A stretch of DNA of 64,000 nt from Vibrio sp. 10N.286.49.B1 (GTDB taxonomy: Bacteria; Pseudomonadota; Gammaproteobacteria; Enterobacterales; Vibrionaceae), in NCBI RefSeq assembly GCF_002873335.1, contig NZ_MCUW01000009.1:68065-132064 (forward strand), written 5' to 3'. The notes under the pieces were generated by a model. It had not been told where the DNA came from, ran no database searches, and saw only the letters and a list, made by a program, of their open reading frames with translations. This document shows positions 35,420 to 46,370 of the stretch, piece after piece; the stretch's first letter is position 1, and every line of letters begins with the position of its first letter. A program made the position numbers and the translations under genes.

Positions 35420-35724
35420 AGTTTAAAATCATTGCGTACTAGTTGACTGGTACGATAATCGAATTAAACCACCAAATCAATAAAAGACAGTTTAATGAAC
35501 TATTTTAATTTCGTTGTTATTTGTACATAAACCATTACATGCCAGATCGGCAATATGAAATAAAGGAAGGCTTGGCGATGACAGGACTAACATCGTGTCT
35601 CATCAGATAAGAATAAGAACGATGCATGACATGGAGGAGATGAAGGAGATGAAGGCAACATCGCCACCTTCATCCATTTTATAGACCGTTGTTTTATCTC
35701 GTTAGGCTAATTCAATGCTAACCA
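35420..35724. other. Intergenic region downstream of the dinB operon
   Basis: 305 bp. It holds a purine-rich GGAGATGAA repeat and a GATGAAGG / CCTTCATC hairpin (35648-35674), which may mark the end of the DUF2884 transcript, plus the promoter area of the NSS transporter. No gene was seen. Confidence 0.45.
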
Positions 35725-36486
35725 TTAAATAGTAAACACCTGGTAGTCTTTCAGCTCTGGGATTTTTTTCTGTAGCTCTTGCTCTTCACTTGCGACATCG
35801 TTTAGCGAATCACAATAGTCTTTGGCTTGTTCTTTGATTTCATCAGACTGGCTAGCCATTGTCTCCGTCAAGCGAGTTTTAAGTTCATCCATTTGCGTCG
35901 ATAATTCCGTTAAGTTCAACCCGCCATCCTGCTGCATTTTCTCCTGGAGAGCGGTAAATGCACTGCTAAAAAACTCTTTGTTAAAGACTTCTTTGGCTTT
36001 ATCCAAATCCTGTTGCCAATTGTCCATGAATGAACTGAACGCCTCAGATTTTAAGACAAAGCTGCCATCTTCTTCGTAGCGTGATTCCATATCTTGATAA
36101 AACTCTAGTACCGCCGTTTTTACATTGTCGAAAGCTTTCGAATCATCAAAACTCTTTGATACATCATCAATAAGATCATTAGTCAGGCTCAAGCCATTCT
36201 CTGCTAGCTCTTTCGCTTTCGGAACATAGGTATTCATGTTTTCTCGATAGCTTTTTAATGCGTCTTGTTGAAGCTTATCGAGCTCAATCTTTTGGCCATC
36301 AATAAACAGATCATTATTATTATCGATAAGCACTTTAGCGCCTTCCGGCTTAACAATTTCGACTTGTTGCCCGTCAAGGTGCACCTCATTTTTTATATCG
36401 AGGTTGCATTGCTCATAAGCGAATGCAGTGGTTGATAATACTACCAACCCAAACCCGATTACACTTTGCTTCCATTGCATTTTCAT
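35725..36486 (-). CDS. DUF2884 (YggN-like) secreted protein
   Basis: 253 residues with a signal peptide (KMQWKQSVIGFGLVVLSTTAFA, cleavage near residue 21) and a periplasmic helical body; a Cys near the mature N-terminus (YEQCNLDI) and one near the C-terminus (KDYCDSL) could pair. The start LDIKNEVHLDGQQVEI and NDLFIDGQKIELD resemble YggN/DUF2884, function unknown. ATG 36486 is seven nt after GAGGA. It lies 13 nt after the Gre-like gene, apparently in the dinB operon. Confidence 0.8.
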   Translation of the reverse strand: MKMQWKQSVIGFGLVVLSTTAFAYEQCNLDIKNEVHLDGQQVEIVKPEGAKVLIDNNNDLFIDGQKIELDKLQQDALKSYRENMNTYVPKAKELAENGLSLTNDLIDDVSKSFDDSKAFDNVKTAVLEFYQDMESRYEEDGSFVLKSEAFSSFMDNWQQDLDKAKEVFNKEFFSSAFTALQEKMQQDGGLNLTELSTQMDELKTRLTETMASQSDEIKEQAKDYCDSLNDVASEEQELQKKIPELKDYQVFTI

Positions 36487-36499
36487 CGTCATTTCCTCA

Positions 36500-36976
36500 C
36501 TAAGCAATATTTACAATCACAAGATGGTTGATGTTGTCGCCAACCTGTATGCTGACCTCATCATCTAGGCGACGGCCCACTAATGAGCGACCAAGTGGTG
36601 ATTCAGGCGTGACCACTCTCAGATTATCGGACCCGATTGAAACGCCTCCCCCGCAGGGTAATAAAATATATCGACATACCGATTCTTTATCATCTTCAAG
36701 GTCTACCATAGCCGATAAACCAATGGGGGTATCGTCAGAAAAAGAACGAACCACCAAATTTCTCAACGTGCTGATGTCTTTCTTTACCTCTTCAAGACGC
36801 ATCGCTTGACCATGAGCAAGATATGCAGCCTCCAGTGCTAAGGTGTCATATTTATTATCAGGTATCGTTTCTTCGTTCGTGGCAGCATCCACGGTCTGCT
36901 CCATAGCCGATAACAACGTGACTACTTTTTCTTCCAACACAGTAATCACTTGTTGGATAGCAGCGTTTTTATTCAT
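36500..36976 (-). CDS. GreA/GreB-family transcription factor-like protein
   Basis: 158 residues. The C-terminal half has the GreA/GreB C-terminal domain signature (VTPESPLGRSLVGRRLDDEVSIQV), which binds RNA polymerase. The N-terminal half is helical and shorter than a Gre coiled coil (KYDTLALEAAYLAHGQAMRLEEVKKDIS); I cannot see the acidic tip motif that stimulates transcript cleavage, so it may compete for the secondary channel without Gre activity. GAGGAT lies six nt before the ATG. It begins two nt after the dinB stop and probably belongs to the SOS-controlled operon. Confidence 0.75.
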   Translation of the reverse strand: MNKNAAIQQVITVLEEKVVTLLSAMEQTVDAATNEETIPDNKYDTLALEAAYLAHGQAMRLEEVKKDISTLRNLVVRSFSDDTPIGLSAMVDLEDDKESVCRYILLPCGGGVSIGSDNLRVVTPESPLGRSLVGRRLDDEVSIQVGDNINHLVIVNIA

Positions 36977-36977
36977 T

Positions 36978-38048
36978 TCAATCCTCAAACATGGTTAATT
37001 GACGCGCGTTTTCAAGTGGTTCCAACATCACATTCAATCCCAGTAACCTAATCTCTCTTCCTTGCTGACGTTCCAATATTTCTCTTAACAAATCCTTGAA
37101 ATACGGTAAATCTAATTGATTATGCACATGTTCGATAGTGGTTTGTTTAAAGTCAGCAAATTTAACTTTTATGCCTTGCTTCAACACATTTCGTGCGGGT
37201 TGAGCCCTGCTCAACCTTCCTTCCAGTTCGGGAAACAGGGACTCTTCAATGACCTGCCAACACTGCTCATAGCTTGAAATATTCTGAGTAAATGTTCGTT
37301 CGACGCCAATAGACTTGCGCTCTCGTTCTACTACGACTTCCCGCTCATCAATACCGTGGCTTTTTTTCCAAAGGGACGCACCTAATCGTCCAAAACGAAC
37401 AATAAGGTCTCTATAATCACTATTCCTAACATCCAAACACGTATATAAGCCTGCTCGGTTCAGTTTTTCAAGACTCACCTTCCCTACACCAGGGATTTTT
37501 CCCAGGTCCAATTCATCAATCGCATCTTGCACCTTCTCTGGTGGAATCACAAACTGACCATTTGGTTTATTCAGATCTGAGGCTATCTTCGCTAAGAACT
37601 TTAGTGGTGCAACACCTGCTGAGGCCGTGAGCGAAAGTTCACGCTCGATATCTCGCCGGATACTTTCAGCAATAAGAGTGGCTGAGTTCTGGTGCATCAG
37701 GCAGTCCGTTACATCTAAATAAGCCTCATCTAAAGAGAGCGGTTCGATCAATGACGTATAACGGCTAAAAATCTGACGAATGTGCTGGGAAACTTGTTTG
37801 TAGACGTCCATTCTTCCCGGGACAAGAAGAAGATGAGGGCACAGCTTTACCGCTTGCGCCGAGGGCATAGCCGAACGGATGCCAAATTTTCTGGCTTCAT
37901 AGTTACAGGTACTGATTACGCCCCTTTGGCGCTCATTACCGCCGACCGCTAACGGTTTTCCTCGGTAGTGAGGATTATCTCTCATCTCTACCGCAGCGAA
38001 GAAGCAGTCCATATCAACATGGATAAATTTTCGAATAGGATCTGACAC
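36978..38048 (-). CDS. dinB: DNA polymerase IV
   Basis: Y-family translesion polymerase of 356 residues. The catalytic motifs are [15 protein letters not shown] at the N-terminus (Asp, steric-gate Phe region), the [10 protein letters not shown] acidic pair (about 103-110), the HhH-type thumb ([14 protein letters not shown]) and the C-terminal beta-clamp-binding tail QLTMFED region. A LexA box lies just upstream, so damage-inducible. It heads an operon with the Gre-like and DUF2884 genes. Confidence 0.97.
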   Translation of the reverse strand: MSDPIRKFIHVDMDCFFAAVEMRDNPHYRGKPLAVGGNERQRGVISTCNYEARKFGIRSAMPSAQAVKLCPHLLLVPGRMDVYKQVSQHIRQIFSRYTSLIEPLSLDEAYLDVTDCLMHQNSATLIAESIRRDIERELSLTASAGVAPLKFLAKIASDLNKPNGQFVIPPEKVQDAIDELDLGKIPGVGKVSLEKLNRAGLYTCLDVRNSDYRDLIVRFGRLGASLWKKSHGIDEREVVVERERKSIGVERTFTQNISSYEQCWQVIEESLFPELEGRLSRAQPARNVLKQGIKVKFADFKQTTIEHVHNQLDLPYFKDLLREILERQQGREIRLLGLNVMLEPLENARQLTMFED

Positions 38049-38060
38049 TACCGCACCGAA

Positions 38061-38076
38061 CTGTCTATATATACAG
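38061..38076. promoter_or_regulatory. LexA box of dinB
   Basis: CTGTCTATATATACAG: perfect CTGT-N8-ACAG with an AT-rich centre, 13 bp before the dinB start codon. Confidence 0.9.
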
Positions 38077-38111
38077 GTAAAGTATACGACATTTTATCGA
38101 TAGCTAACATG

Positions 38112-38140
38112 TAAAAAAGCCAAAGCATAGGCTTTGGCTC
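38112..38140 (-). terminator. Terminator after nqrM
   Basis: Stem GCCAAAGC / GCTTTGGC with T-rich tail on the minus strand (TTTTTTAC). Confidence 0.85.
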
Positions 38141-38162
38141 TTCATCAGCATAAGGTCACGCG

Positions 38163-38396
38163 CTATGCGATGCGATCTTTTTCCCATGCCGCGAGTTTTT
38201 CTGCACGAATTTTTGCTTTTGCTTCACGCTTTTTACGTGCATCACAAGGCTCTGGGCAGTTACAGACCTTATCTATCCCCATCGCGCCTAGACCGCCACA
38301 GCTGCCCTTGACGACTTTCTTTTGAAAGATATATCCAACAGACATCGCACCGATAACCGCTAGAAAAACACCGAATGTAATTATAAATGTATTCAT
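38163..38396 (-). CDS. nqrM: Na+-NQR maturation protein NqrM
   Basis: 77 residues: one N-terminal transmembrane helix followed by a cytoplasmic Cys motif, with Cys at 33, 45, 47 and 51 (GSCGG, VCNCPEPC). NqrM is needed to assemble Na+-NQR, probably delivering iron to the site made by NqrD/NqrE. I start at MNTFIITFG, after GGTGG. It is 12 nt downstream of apbE and ends with a terminator. Confidence 0.93.
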   Translation of the reverse strand: MNTFIITFGVFLAVIGAMSVGYIFQKKVVKGSCGGLGAMGIDKVCNCPEPCDARKKREAKAKIRAEKLAAWEKDRIA

Positions 38397-38408
38397 TTTG
38401 TCCACCTA

Positions 38409-39446
38409 TTACTTATTAAGGTAAGGCTTGAACGCCTCTGACGCAAATTCTTCAAAGCCATCATCTGTTTTTACAATGATCAAGGCTGGGATGTGATTTT
38501 CATCCGCAATTTTTAGTGCTTGCTCTTCACCCAGCACCATCAATCCTGTTGCTAGACCATCTGCTGTCATCGATGATTTATCTAAAATGGTCACTGACAC
38601 GACCTTATTATGTATCGGCTTCCCTGTTGATGGATCGATGATATGAGAATAACGTACACCGTCTTTCTCAAAATAATTTCTATAGTCACCAGAGGTTGCG
38701 ATCGCCATATCACCTGGCTCAATAATCTCTTGAACATTACGCTCATCTACTGATGGTTTCTCAATCGCAATTCGCCATTTAACGCTCTCGCGATTAATGC
38801 CTTTTAGGCGCATTTCACCACCAACTTCCACCATATAATCATCGATACCTACACTTTCTAGATACTCGGCAACCACATCCACCCCCCATCCTTTTGCGAT
38901 GGTGGAGAGATCAACGTATAGGCCTCTTAGGTCTTTTCGAAGGGTTTCGTCTGTGGCCGTTAAATGCGATATACCCGTCTGTGCTTTGCGCTCAGCGATT
39001 TCTTTGTCGGTTGGTACTACTTCCGGTCGAGCTTCAGGCCCAAAGCCCCATAAGTTCACTAGAGGGCCAACCGTCACATCCAACGCACCGAGTGTCAGTG
39101 CATTAAGACGAATCGCTTCATTTACTACCGTTGCCGTTTGTTTCGAGACAGGAAAAGGTTCCGTTCCGTAATAACGGTTGAAACGACTCAATTCTGAATC
39201 TTGTCGATACGTCGACATCTGGTCGTTAACTTCTGCAAGCAATGCGTTAATACCAGACTGGATGTTTTCTGGTTTTGGCGTGTTATCTTTAACGATATAT
39301 TTTACATTATAGAGTGTGCCCATAGTTGGCCCACTGAGATGAATCTGTTCACGACTTCCGCCACAAGCCGACAAGACCAATAGAGCTGCTAGACTCAGGA
39401 TAATCATTCTAAAGCGCTTAGCTAGATGATACATACTTTTATTCAC
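38409..39446 (-). CDS. apbE: FAD:protein FMN transferase ApbE
   Basis: Lipoprotein of 345 residues (lipobox VLSAC near residue 27), so it works in the periplasm. ApbE transfers FMN from FAD to Thr in D-x-x-SGAT motifs of NqrB and NqrC, both seen in this window. Family marks: GTLYNVKY at the start, LDVTVGPLVNLWGFG, LSTIAKGWGVD, TSGDYRNYFEKDG and HIIDPSTGKPI with the Mg-binding region. It lies 133 nt after nqrF beyond a terminator-like hairpin, then nqrM. Confidence 0.96.
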   Translation of the reverse strand: MNKSMYHLAKRFRMIILSLAALLVLSACGGSREQIHLSGPTMGTLYNVKYIVKDNTPKPENIQSGINALLAEVNDQMSTYRQDSELSRFNRYYGTEPFPVSKQTATVVNEAIRLNALTLGALDVTVGPLVNLWGFGPEARPEVVPTDKEIAERKAQTGISHLTATDETLRKDLRGLYVDLSTIAKGWGVDVVAEYLESVGIDDYMVEVGGEMRLKGINRESVKWRIAIEKPSVDERNVQEIIEPGDMAIATSGDYRNYFEKDGVRYSHIIDPSTGKPIHNKVVSVTILDKSSMTADGLATGLMVLGEEQALKIADENHIPALIIVKTDDGFEEFASEAFKPYLNK

Positions 39447-39514
39447 CTACCGAATTTCCAAAAACATTCTGCTTATCAACCCTATATTAGAACGGATAAC
39501 CATGAATATTCTTC

Positions 39515-39559
39515 CTGTAATAAAAAATAAAATGGCTGGCTCACACATGAGCCAGCCAT
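39515..39559 (-). terminator. Terminator after nqrF
   Basis: 12-bp stem (ATGGCTGGCTCA / TGAGCCAGCCAT, 39532-39559) followed on the minus strand by a long T-rich run (to about 39515). It should end most nqr mRNA before apbE. Confidence 0.88.
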
Positions 39560-39579
39560 GATTAATACACTATCGAGGT

Positions 39580-40806
39580 TTAACCACCGAAGTCATCTAG
39601 TAAGATGTTTTCATCTTCTACACCAAGATCTTTCAGCATACCAATAACGGCCGCATTCATCATCGGTGGACCACACATGTAGTATTCACAATCTTCAGGC
39701 GCTTCATGGTCCTTTAGATAGTTTTCATACAATACATTATGGATGAAGCCTGTGTAACCATCCCAGTTATCTTCTGGCATAGGATCAGACAGAGCACAGT
39801 GCCATACGAAGTTTTCATTATCTGCCGCTAGGCCGTCAAAATCATCTACGTAGAACATTTCACGCTTAGAACGAGCACCATACCAATAAGACATCTTACG
39901 CTTCGATTGAAGGCGTAAAAGTTGGTCAAAGATATGTGAACGCATTGGCGCCATACCTGCACCACCACCGATGAAGACCATTTCATTGTCCGTTTCTTTA
40001 GCGAAGAACTCACCAAACGGACCTGAAATAGTACATTTATCACCCGCTTTAAGAGACCAAATATAAGACGACATCACACCAGGTGCTACGTCTGGGTTAT
40101 TTGGCGGCGGAGTCGCGATACGTACGTTAAGCTTGATGATGCCTTTCTCTTCTGGGTATGAAGCCATAGAGTAAGCACGAATCGAATGCTCTTTTACGAT
40201 AGACTCATAACGGAATAAGTTAAACTTATCCCAGTCTTCACGATACTCTTCAGGAATATCGTAATCCGCATATTTAATGTGATGAGGGTCAGCTTCGATC
40301 TGAATATAGCCACCAGCACGGAAAGGAACTTCTTCACCTTCAGGGATTGCCAGCACCAATTCTTTGATAAAGGTTGCTTCGTTATCATTAGAGATAACGC
40401 TACATTCCCACTTTTTAACCCCAAAGATCTCTTCTGGAAGCTCGATATCCATGTCTGTTTTCACAGCCACTTGGCAAGCTAGACGCTCACCCTCACGAGC
40501 TTCACCTTTTGTGATGTGATCAAGTTCAGTCGGTAGAATATCACCACCGCCAGATTTAACTTTCACACGGCACTGACCACACGAGCCACCGCCACCACAA
40601 GCCGACGATACAAAGATACCTTTGCCCGCCATTGCACTCAGTAGTTTGTCGCCAGGAGAAGTCACGAAGCTCTTCTCTGGATCGCCATTCACTGAAATAG
40701 TAACGTCACCTGTAGGTACTAGCTTCGATTTAGCGAATAAAATCACTAAAACCAAAACAAGTAAAATAATGGTAAACATCGCTACACCAAGAATAATGCT
40801 TTGCAT
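39580..40806 (-). CDS. nqrF: Na+-NQR subunit F (NADH dehydrogenase)
   Basis: Electron entry subunit, 408 residues: one N-terminal TM helix (about 4-25), a [2Fe-2S] ferredoxin domain with Cys 70, 76, 79 and 111 ([10 protein letters not shown]), then FAD ([19 protein letters not shown]) and NADH-binding domains ([18 protein letters not shown]) and the C-terminal LLDDFGG. It passes electrons from NADH through FAD and 2Fe-2S towards the NqrD/E iron centre. It is last in the nqr operon. Confidence 0.98.
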   Translation of the reverse strand: MQSIILGVAMFTIILLVLVLVILFAKSKLVPTGDVTISVNGDPEKSFVTSPGDKLLSAMAGKGIFVSSACGGGGSCGQCRVKVKSGGGDILPTELDHITKGEAREGERLACQVAVKTDMDIELPEEIFGVKKWECSVISNDNEATFIKELVLAIPEGEEVPFRAGGYIQIEADPHHIKYADYDIPEEYREDWDKFNLFRYESIVKEHSIRAYSMASYPEEKGIIKLNVRIATPPPNNPDVAPGVMSSYIWSLKAGDKCTISGPFGEFFAKETDNEMVFIGGGAGMAPMRSHIFDQLLRLQSKRKMSYWYGARSKREMFYVDDFDGLAADNENFVWHCALSDPMPEDNWDGYTGFIHNVLYENYLKDHEAPEDCEYYMCGPPMMNAAVIGMLKDLGVEDENILLDDFGG

Positions 40807-40835
40807 TTGTTATTCCTTATTTTTGGGTGCTTACC

Positions 40836-41432
40836 CTACAGTTGAACACCAGAGAAAGACATAAAGCCTAACGCCATTAAACCAACAGTGATAAAGGTAA
40901 TACCGAGTCCACGTAAGCCTGGAGGCACGTCAGAGTACTTCATCTTTTCACGGATACCTGCTAGCGCAACAATCGCCAGCATCCAACCCACACCAGAACC
41001 AAAGCCATAAACGACTGATTCTGCGAAGTTGTAATCACGCTGTACCATGAATGATACGCCACCGAAGATCGCACAGTTTACGGTGATCAATGGCAGGAAA
41101 ATCCCCAGAGCGTTATAAAGCGGTGGGAAAAAGCGGTCAAGTACCATCTCGAGGATCTGTACTAACGCGGCAATAACACCGATAAACGTGATGAAGTTAA
41201 GGAAACTTAGATCGACACCAGAAACTAATGCATTTTCTTTCAGGATATTAGTATAAAGCAGATTGTTAACTGGAACCGCAATGGTCAATACCACAATAAC
41301 TGCTACGCCAAGACCAAACGAAGTCTTAACTTTCTTAGATACCGCTAAGAAAGTACACATACCTAGGAAAAATGAAAGTGCTAAGTTTTCGATGAAAATC
41401 GATTTAACAAGCAAACTAATATAATGTTCCAT
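40836..41432 (-). CDS. nqrE: Na+-NQR subunit E
   Basis: Membrane subunit of 198 residues and about six TM helices, an inverted-topology partner of NqrD. Conserved half-sites [14 protein letters not shown] and [16 protein letters not shown] carry the Cys residues that help bind the intramembrane iron. It starts seven nt after nqrD. Confidence 0.97.
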   Translation of the reverse strand: MEHYISLLVKSIFIENLALSFFLGMCTFLAVSKKVKTSFGLGVAVIVVLTIAVPVNNLLYTNILKENALVSGVDLSFLNFITFIGVIAALVQILEMVLDRFFPPLYNALGIFLPLITVNCAIFGGVSFMVQRDYNFAESVVYGFGSGVGWMLAIVALAGIREKMKYSDVPPGLRGLGITFITVGLMALGFMSFSGVQL

Positions 41433-41439
41433 TTCTACC

Positions 41440-42072
41440 TTACTCCTTCGCTTCGACTTGTTCAGGTTTAATGATTCGGATAACCCAAATCATGAAACCA
41501 ATTAGGAAGAAAGCAGAAGGTGCTAGCAGCATCATGCCGTTAGGCTGATACCAACCACCATTGCTCACTAAAGGAAGAACTTCTAAGCCAAACAACTTAC
41601 CGCTACCCAATAGCTCACGGAAGAACGCGACAGTAATCAGTACGAAACCATAGCCTAAACCATTACCAATACCGTCGATTAACGAAGGAAGTGGCGCTGA
41701 CTTCATGGCATAAGCTTCTGCACGACCCATTACAATACAGTTAGTAATGATTAGGCCTACAAATACAGATAGCTGCTTAGAGATATCGTAAAGATACGCT
41801 TTAAGCACTTGGTCAACAACGATTACCAATGATGCGATAATCGCCATTTGCACGATAATACGCACACTGTTTGGAATGTGGTTACGAATAACCGATACAA
41901 AGAAGTTCGATAGCGCCGTTACAAAGATTACCGCTAGCGTCATAACAAAAGCTGTTTCTAGCTTAGTTGTTACCGCAAGCGCAGAACAAACACCAAGCAC
42001 CTGAAGGGCGATTGGGTTGTTATCAAGTACTGGAGAAAGAAGATTCTTTTTCATGTCTTTTGTATTTGACAT
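41440..42072 (-). CDS. nqrD: Na+-NQR subunit D
   Basis: Membrane subunit of 210 residues with about six TM helices; [18 protein letters not shown] and [16 protein letters not shown] carry the iron-site Cys residues and pair with those of NqrE. Its ATG shares one base with the nqrC stop. Confidence 0.97.
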   Translation of the reverse strand: MSNTKDMKKNLLSPVLDNNPIALQVLGVCSALAVTTKLETAFVMTLAVIFVTALSNFFVSVIRNHIPNSVRIIVQMAIIASLVIVVDQVLKAYLYDISKQLSVFVGLIITNCIVMGRAEAYAMKSAPLPSLIDGIGNGLGYGFVLITVAFFRELLGSGKLFGLEVLPLVSNGGWYQPNGMMLLAPSAFFLIGFMIWVIRIIKPEQVEAKE

Positions 42073-42839
42073 TAGTTCAAGCCTCCATCACGAACCTTAG
42101 CTAGGAAAGGACCGAAGCCATCTTTACCCAACCAGAAATCGAAAGTATTTTGAACACCGTTACCCGTCAGAGTTGCACCTGATAGGCCATCAACGCCATG
42201 CTCAGAACCTTGCGGTGCCCCACCTTTCACGATTTTAATCGCTGGATTGTGGTCTTCGTCAAATAATTTCTTACCGACAAATTGATCACGCCAAGCAGGG
42301 TTTTCTACCTCACCACCCAATCCTGGAGTCTCACCTTGCTCATAGTAAGTGATGCCAGAAACAGTGTTGCCGTCGGTTTCAACTGCAACAAACGCATACA
42401 TCATTGACCATAGACCAGTACCATGAACAGGAATGATAACCTTTGTTGTTTCTGAGCCGTCTTTAACGAGATAAACCACGCCCGTGTTGGCACGACGGAT
42501 GATCTTGGCTTTATCTTGCTCAGCAGTAAGTTTAATCGACTCTGCAGGATCTTTTGCTGCTTTACGTTGGTCGTAAGTTGCAGCGTCTCCTTCAACAAAT
42601 TCGCCCGTTGCAAAATCCACAAGACGTGGTTCAATGTTGTTGGCAAAAAGCTCAGGTACAGTCCCTTCTCCGGTAATACCAGAGACTTCAACGATCTTGC
42701 TTTGCTTATCTAGAACTGCGTTTGCTTGTTGTTTATCACGTAAGCCTACAGCTGCTGTTGATACGATGATTGAACACACTAGGCTCAATCCGACAACAAC
42801 ACCGAGCGTCTTTTTGATGCTATCGTTATTATTTGCCAT
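42072..42839 (-). CDS. nqrC: Na+-NQR subunit C (covalent FMN)
   Basis: 255 residues: one N-terminal TM helix (about 11-32) and a periplasmic flavin domain. The FMN attachment site is the Thr of [13 protein letters not shown] near residue 224, target of ApbE. It overlaps the end of nqrB by 11 bases and touches nqrD by one base. Confidence 0.97.
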   Translation of the reverse strand: MANNNDSIKKTLGVVVGLSLVCSIIVSTAAVGLRDKQQANAVLDKQSKIVEVSGITGEGTVPELFANNIEPRLVDFATGEFVEGDAATYDQRKAAKDPAESIKLTAEQDKAKIIRRANTGVVYLVKDGSETTKVIIPVHGTGLWSMMYAFVAVETDGNTVSGITYYEQGETPGLGGEVENPAWRDQFVGKKLFDEDHNPAIKIVKGGAPQGSEHGVDGLSGATLTGNGVQNTFDFWLGKDGFGPFLAKVRDGGLN

Positions 42840-44070
42840 AGCGCGCTAGTCTCCGCTTAATGTTCTTCTCAATCACAACATGGTCAAACAGAGGAGCAAA
42901 CAGGTTGGCGAACAAGATCGCTAACATCATGCCTTCTGGGTATGCTGGGTTAACAACACGAATCATGACACACATGGCGCCAATCAAAATACCGTATGCC
43001 CATTTACCATTGTTAGTAAACGAAGCCGATACTGGGTCGGTTGCCATAAAGAACATACCAAATGCGAAGCCACCTAGAACTAGGTGCCAATGCCAAGGCA
43101 TAGCAAACATAGCATTGGTATCAGAGCCAACGACGTTAAACAGCGTCGCTATTGCAATCATACCGACCATTACGCCAGCAATGATTCGCCAAGATGCGAT
43201 ACCCATATAAACGATCATCGCCGCGCCAATCATTAACGCAAGTGTAGAAACTTCGCCAATCGAACCTGGAATGTTACCGATGAAAGCATCCATCCAAGTG
43301 ATAGTTTGGCCAGTGATGTTGTTTAATAGAGCGCCTTCACCGCCTTGTGCCCATTGACTTAATGCCGTTGCACCAGAGAAGCCGTCAGCTGCAACCCATA
43401 CTACGTCACCCGAGATTTGCGCAGGGTAAGCGAAGAACAAGAATGCACGACCAGCAAGTGCTGGGTTAAGGAAGTTTCGGCCTGTACCACCAAAGATCTC
43501 TTTTGCAACCACAACACCAAAGGTAATACCTAGTGCTGCTTGCCATAGAGGCAATGTTGGCGGAACAATCAGCGCAAACAATATAGACGTAACAAAAAAG
43601 CCTTCATTGACTTCATGCTTACGAACCATACAGAACAGGACTTCCCAGAAACCACCAACGATAAACACCGTCGCATAGATTGGTAGGAAATACGTTGCGC
43701 CTAGCAACATCTTACTGCCCCAACCCGCGTCGGCACCTAAGGTTCCGCCGATAGCCTGAGTCAGCCAGTAGTGCCAGTTACCATCGATGATGTTCGCAAG
43801 TTCTGCGCCCGCATACATATGGTTAAGCGCCATGATAGCTTGGTTGCCTGAGTTATACATGCCCCAGAATACTGCTGGGAACACGGCAAACCAAACCATA
43901 ATCATGATACGTTTCAAGTCAACACTATCACGAACGTGCGAGCTACGTTGTGTCACTAAGCCTGGCGTGTAGAACAGCGTTGCCGCTGCTTCGTACAGTG
44001 CAAACCACTTTTCGTGTTTGCCGCCTGGTTCAAAGTGATGCTCGATATCCTCAAGGAATTTCTTAAGCAT
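42829..44070 (-). CDS. nqrB: Na+-NQR subunit B (covalent FMN, Na+ path)
   Basis: 413 residues, about ten TM helices. The covalent FMN site is the Thr in [11 protein letters not shown] near residue 236 (Thr236 in V. cholerae). NqrB also binds riboflavin and lies on the Na+ pathway. Starts three nt after nqrA. Confidence 0.98.
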   Translation of the reverse strand: MLKKFLEDIEHHFEPGGKHEKWFALYEAAATLFYTPGLVTQRSSHVRDSVDLKRIMIMVWFAVFPAVFWGMYNSGNQAIMALNHMYAGAELANIIDGNWHYWLTQAIGGTLGADAGWGSKMLLGATYFLPIYATVFIVGGFWEVLFCMVRKHEVNEGFFVTSILFALIVPPTLPLWQAALGITFGVVVAKEIFGGTGRNFLNPALAGRAFLFFAYPAQISGDVVWVAADGFSGATALSQWAQGGEGALLNNITGQTITWMDAFIGNIPGSIGEVSTLALMIGAAMIVYMGIASWRIIAGVMVGMIAIATLFNVVGSDTNAMFAMPWHWHLVLGGFAFGMFFMATDPVSASFTNNGKWAYGILIGAMCVMIRVVNPAYPEGMMLAILFANLFAPLFDHVVIEKNIKRRLARYGK

Positions 44071-44073
44071 GGG

Positions 44074-45414
44074 TTACCCTTCCTTCTCAATCTTGTCTAG
44101 GCACTCACGTAGGAGTTGACCATATTCGTACTTACCAGGACAAACAAAGGTACATAACGCCAAATCTTCTTCATCTAGCTCAAGAGCTCCAAGACGTTGT
44201 GCACTGTCTATGTCGCCAGCACATAAATCACGAAGAAGTAACGTCGGTTCCATATCCAATGGCAATACTTTTTCGTAATTGCCGATTGGAACCATTGCAC
44301 GATCACTACCATTCGTTGTCGTTGTCATATTAAACAACTGACCTTTAAATACGTGGCCGAGGAACGAACGAGTCACCGAGAATTTGTTTTTACCTGGGGT
44401 CGCCCAACCAAACAGCTCTTTATCACGGCCTTCGCGCAATACAGAAACTTGTTGATGGTAACGGCCTAGATATGCGTGCACGCCAATAGCGTGAGTACCT
44501 GAAAGCACAGAACCAGACACCACACGAACTTCGCCTGGCATTAATTCGCTATCCGTCACTTCTTCTAGACTAGCACCTAGTTGAGTACGAATTAGACGAG
44601 GCTTGTTGACGACAGGACCAGCAAGAGAGATAACACGATCTGTGAATAGCTCACCGGTAGTGAAAAGCTTGCCGAAAGCAATAACGTCTTGGTAGTTAAT
44701 ACTCCAAGCGACGGTCTCTGCGTTAACTGGGTACAAGAAGTGCATGTGAGTACCGACTAAACCTGCAGGGTGCAGACCGTCGAAAACATGCTCTTCTACA
44801 TTAGATTGAGTTGAACGAGGAAGACTGGTGCCTTTTTTACAGACATACACCTTGCCATCTGTCAATTTAGACAGAAGGTCAAGACCTGCAACAAACGCGT
44901 CTTTCTGTTCGTTAATGATCAATTCAGGCTCTGCTGCCAATGGATTGGTGTCCATAGCAGTGACGAAAATCGCCTGAGTAGTTGAATCAATCGCGGGTAC
45001 CTTGCTGAACGGTCGAGTACGTAAAGCTGTCCACATACCTGAAGCAATCAGTTGGTTTTTAATCGTCTCGCGATCAAGTCCTACTAACTGGTCAGCCGTG
45101 TAACTATCAAACGTAACCTGATCATCGCCGCTTACTTCAATCACTACAGATTGAAGTACACGCTTCTCACCACGGTTCACTTCGATAACTTTACCGCTTG
45201 CTGGTGAAGTAAACATAACGCCAGGGTTTTTTTTGTCTTCAAAAACAACCTGACCTTTTTTTACTTCGTCGCCTACACGGGCATGCATTGTTGGGCGCAT
45301 ACCCACGTACTCTTCGCCAAGCAAGGCGACTTTAGTGATGGATTTACCATCATTAATCACCTGGGATGGAGTTCCTGCTAGAGGAAGGTCCAAGCCCTTT
45401 TTTATTGTAATCAT
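44074..45414 (-). CDS. nqrA: Na+-NQR subunit A (quinone site)
   Basis: 446 residues, soluble cytoplasmic subunit tied to ubiquinone binding at the NqrA/NqrB interface. Starts [20 protein letters not shown], the family N-terminus; the frame open to 45474 adds an unconserved 20-residue leader. Ends with [27 protein letters not shown]. First gene of nqrABCDEF, behind a 498-bp upstream region. Confidence 0.97.
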   Translation of the reverse strand: MITIKKGLDLPLAGTPSQVINDGKSITKVALLGEEYVGMRPTMHARVGDEVKKGQVVFEDKKNPGVMFTSPASGKVIEVNRGEKRVLQSVVIEVSGDDQVTFDSYTADQLVGLDRETIKNQLIASGMWTALRTRPFSKVPAIDSTTQAIFVTAMDTNPLAAEPELIINEQKDAFVAGLDLLSKLTDGKVYVCKKGTSLPRSTQSNVEEHVFDGLHPAGLVGTHMHFLYPVNAETVAWSINYQDVIAFGKLFTTGELFTDRVISLAGPVVNKPRLIRTQLGASLEEVTDSELMPGEVRVVSGSVLSGTHAIGVHAYLGRYHQQVSVLREGRDKELFGWATPGKNKFSVTRSFLGHVFKGQLFNMTTTTNGSDRAMVPIGNYEKVLPLDMEPTLLLRDLCAGDIDSAQRLGALELDEEDLALCTFVCPGKYEYGQLLRECLDKIEKEG

Positions 45415-45912
45415 ACGCACTTGCACTACTTTTATCGGGAAAAAGATTCTTTTTATTGCGTAACATTTAGACACGACATTGAGGTGTCTCGCCTCGGCGC
45501 TTCAAACACCAAGACAGCAACATCACATTAACAATCTCATGGTGAAATCACTGCGAGATTTGTCTGGTGCGGTAGTTTAACATCTTTTGTAAACTGGATG
45601 CCATGATGAATCCCTGCAATAACCTTATTATTTCGAAAGTTTTGCTACTACTGAGCTAATCAATATTAATATCTTTGACGCATCGCACAGAGCATCATTA
45701 TTCTATTTAAATTAATCAGTTAATTCATTCACAAAATGAAACATTCCGACTTAACTACATCGCACAAAAAAACATGTTGAAACACTGTTAAAAAATACCT
45801 CTTACGGGTTATTTTCTTCCGCGTCATTTTTAACTGTTATTGCCACAAACTATGTCACGTATCAAAAATGTTACCAATGATTAAGCTATCACACTGACGC
45901 ACATCGTCGCGG
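45415..45912. other. nqr operon upstream region
   Basis: 498 bp between nqrA and bolA, both minus strand. The part near nqrA has two possible hairpins (GACAC-N-GTGTC near 45471-45489; AATCTC-N-GAGATT near 45532-45559) that would fall in the nqr leader. The distal part is AT-rich. I could not place a promoter with confidence, and no riboswitch class was recognised. Confidence 0.45.
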
Positions 45913-46221
45913 TCAATGACCACCACCAGCGCAATCCGGACTTATCGGGGATTGTTGGTTTTTCTCAGCCCATTCTTGGGGTGTGTAGGTATGAATCGCC
46001 AAAGCGTGAATCACACCAGAAAGCTCATCGGCAAGGACTGTATTTATTTTACGATGACGAGCGATAAGACGATCTCCAGAAAACGCATTACTGACAACGA
46101 CGACCTTAAAGTGGCTTTCTGAACCAGGTGGTACATTATGCATATAACTTTCATTGAGAACGTCTAGAAAAGTGGGTTCAAACGCTAGATGGAGCTTTTG
46201 TTCGATGGTTTGTTGAATCAT
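45913..46221 (-). CDS. bolA: BolA family protein
   Basis: 102 residues of the BolA/IbaG class-II KH-like fold, which binds monothiol glutaredoxins and Fe-S clusters and also acts as a morphology/transcription regulator. Family marks: [26 protein letters not shown], the [21 protein letters not shown] helix-turn region and [13 protein letters not shown]. The bolA-rlmG-yajG-ampG neighbourhood resembles E. coli bolA-yajG-ampG. Confidence 0.95.
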   Translation of the reverse strand: MIQQTIEQKLHLAFEPTFLDVLNESYMHNVPPGSESHFKVVVVSNAFSGDRLIARHRKINTVLADELSGVIHALAIHTYTPQEWAEKNQQSPISPDCAGGGH

Positions 46222-46370
46222 CTGACTTCCTGTGCTGGTTTTCTTATCGTTATATTGTCGGTAAAGTATATACTTTACTTAATCAATAATCTTCTTTAAA
46301 AGAAGATTCTCTTTGGCTATTAGTCGTCGTTTTTGCCAAAATACAGCGATAATCACACAAGCTCATCACT

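Noticed and set aside
45603..45659. 18-codon ORF upstream of nqrA
   Set aside because: No ribosome-binding site, no stop-to-terminator logic, AT-rich background.
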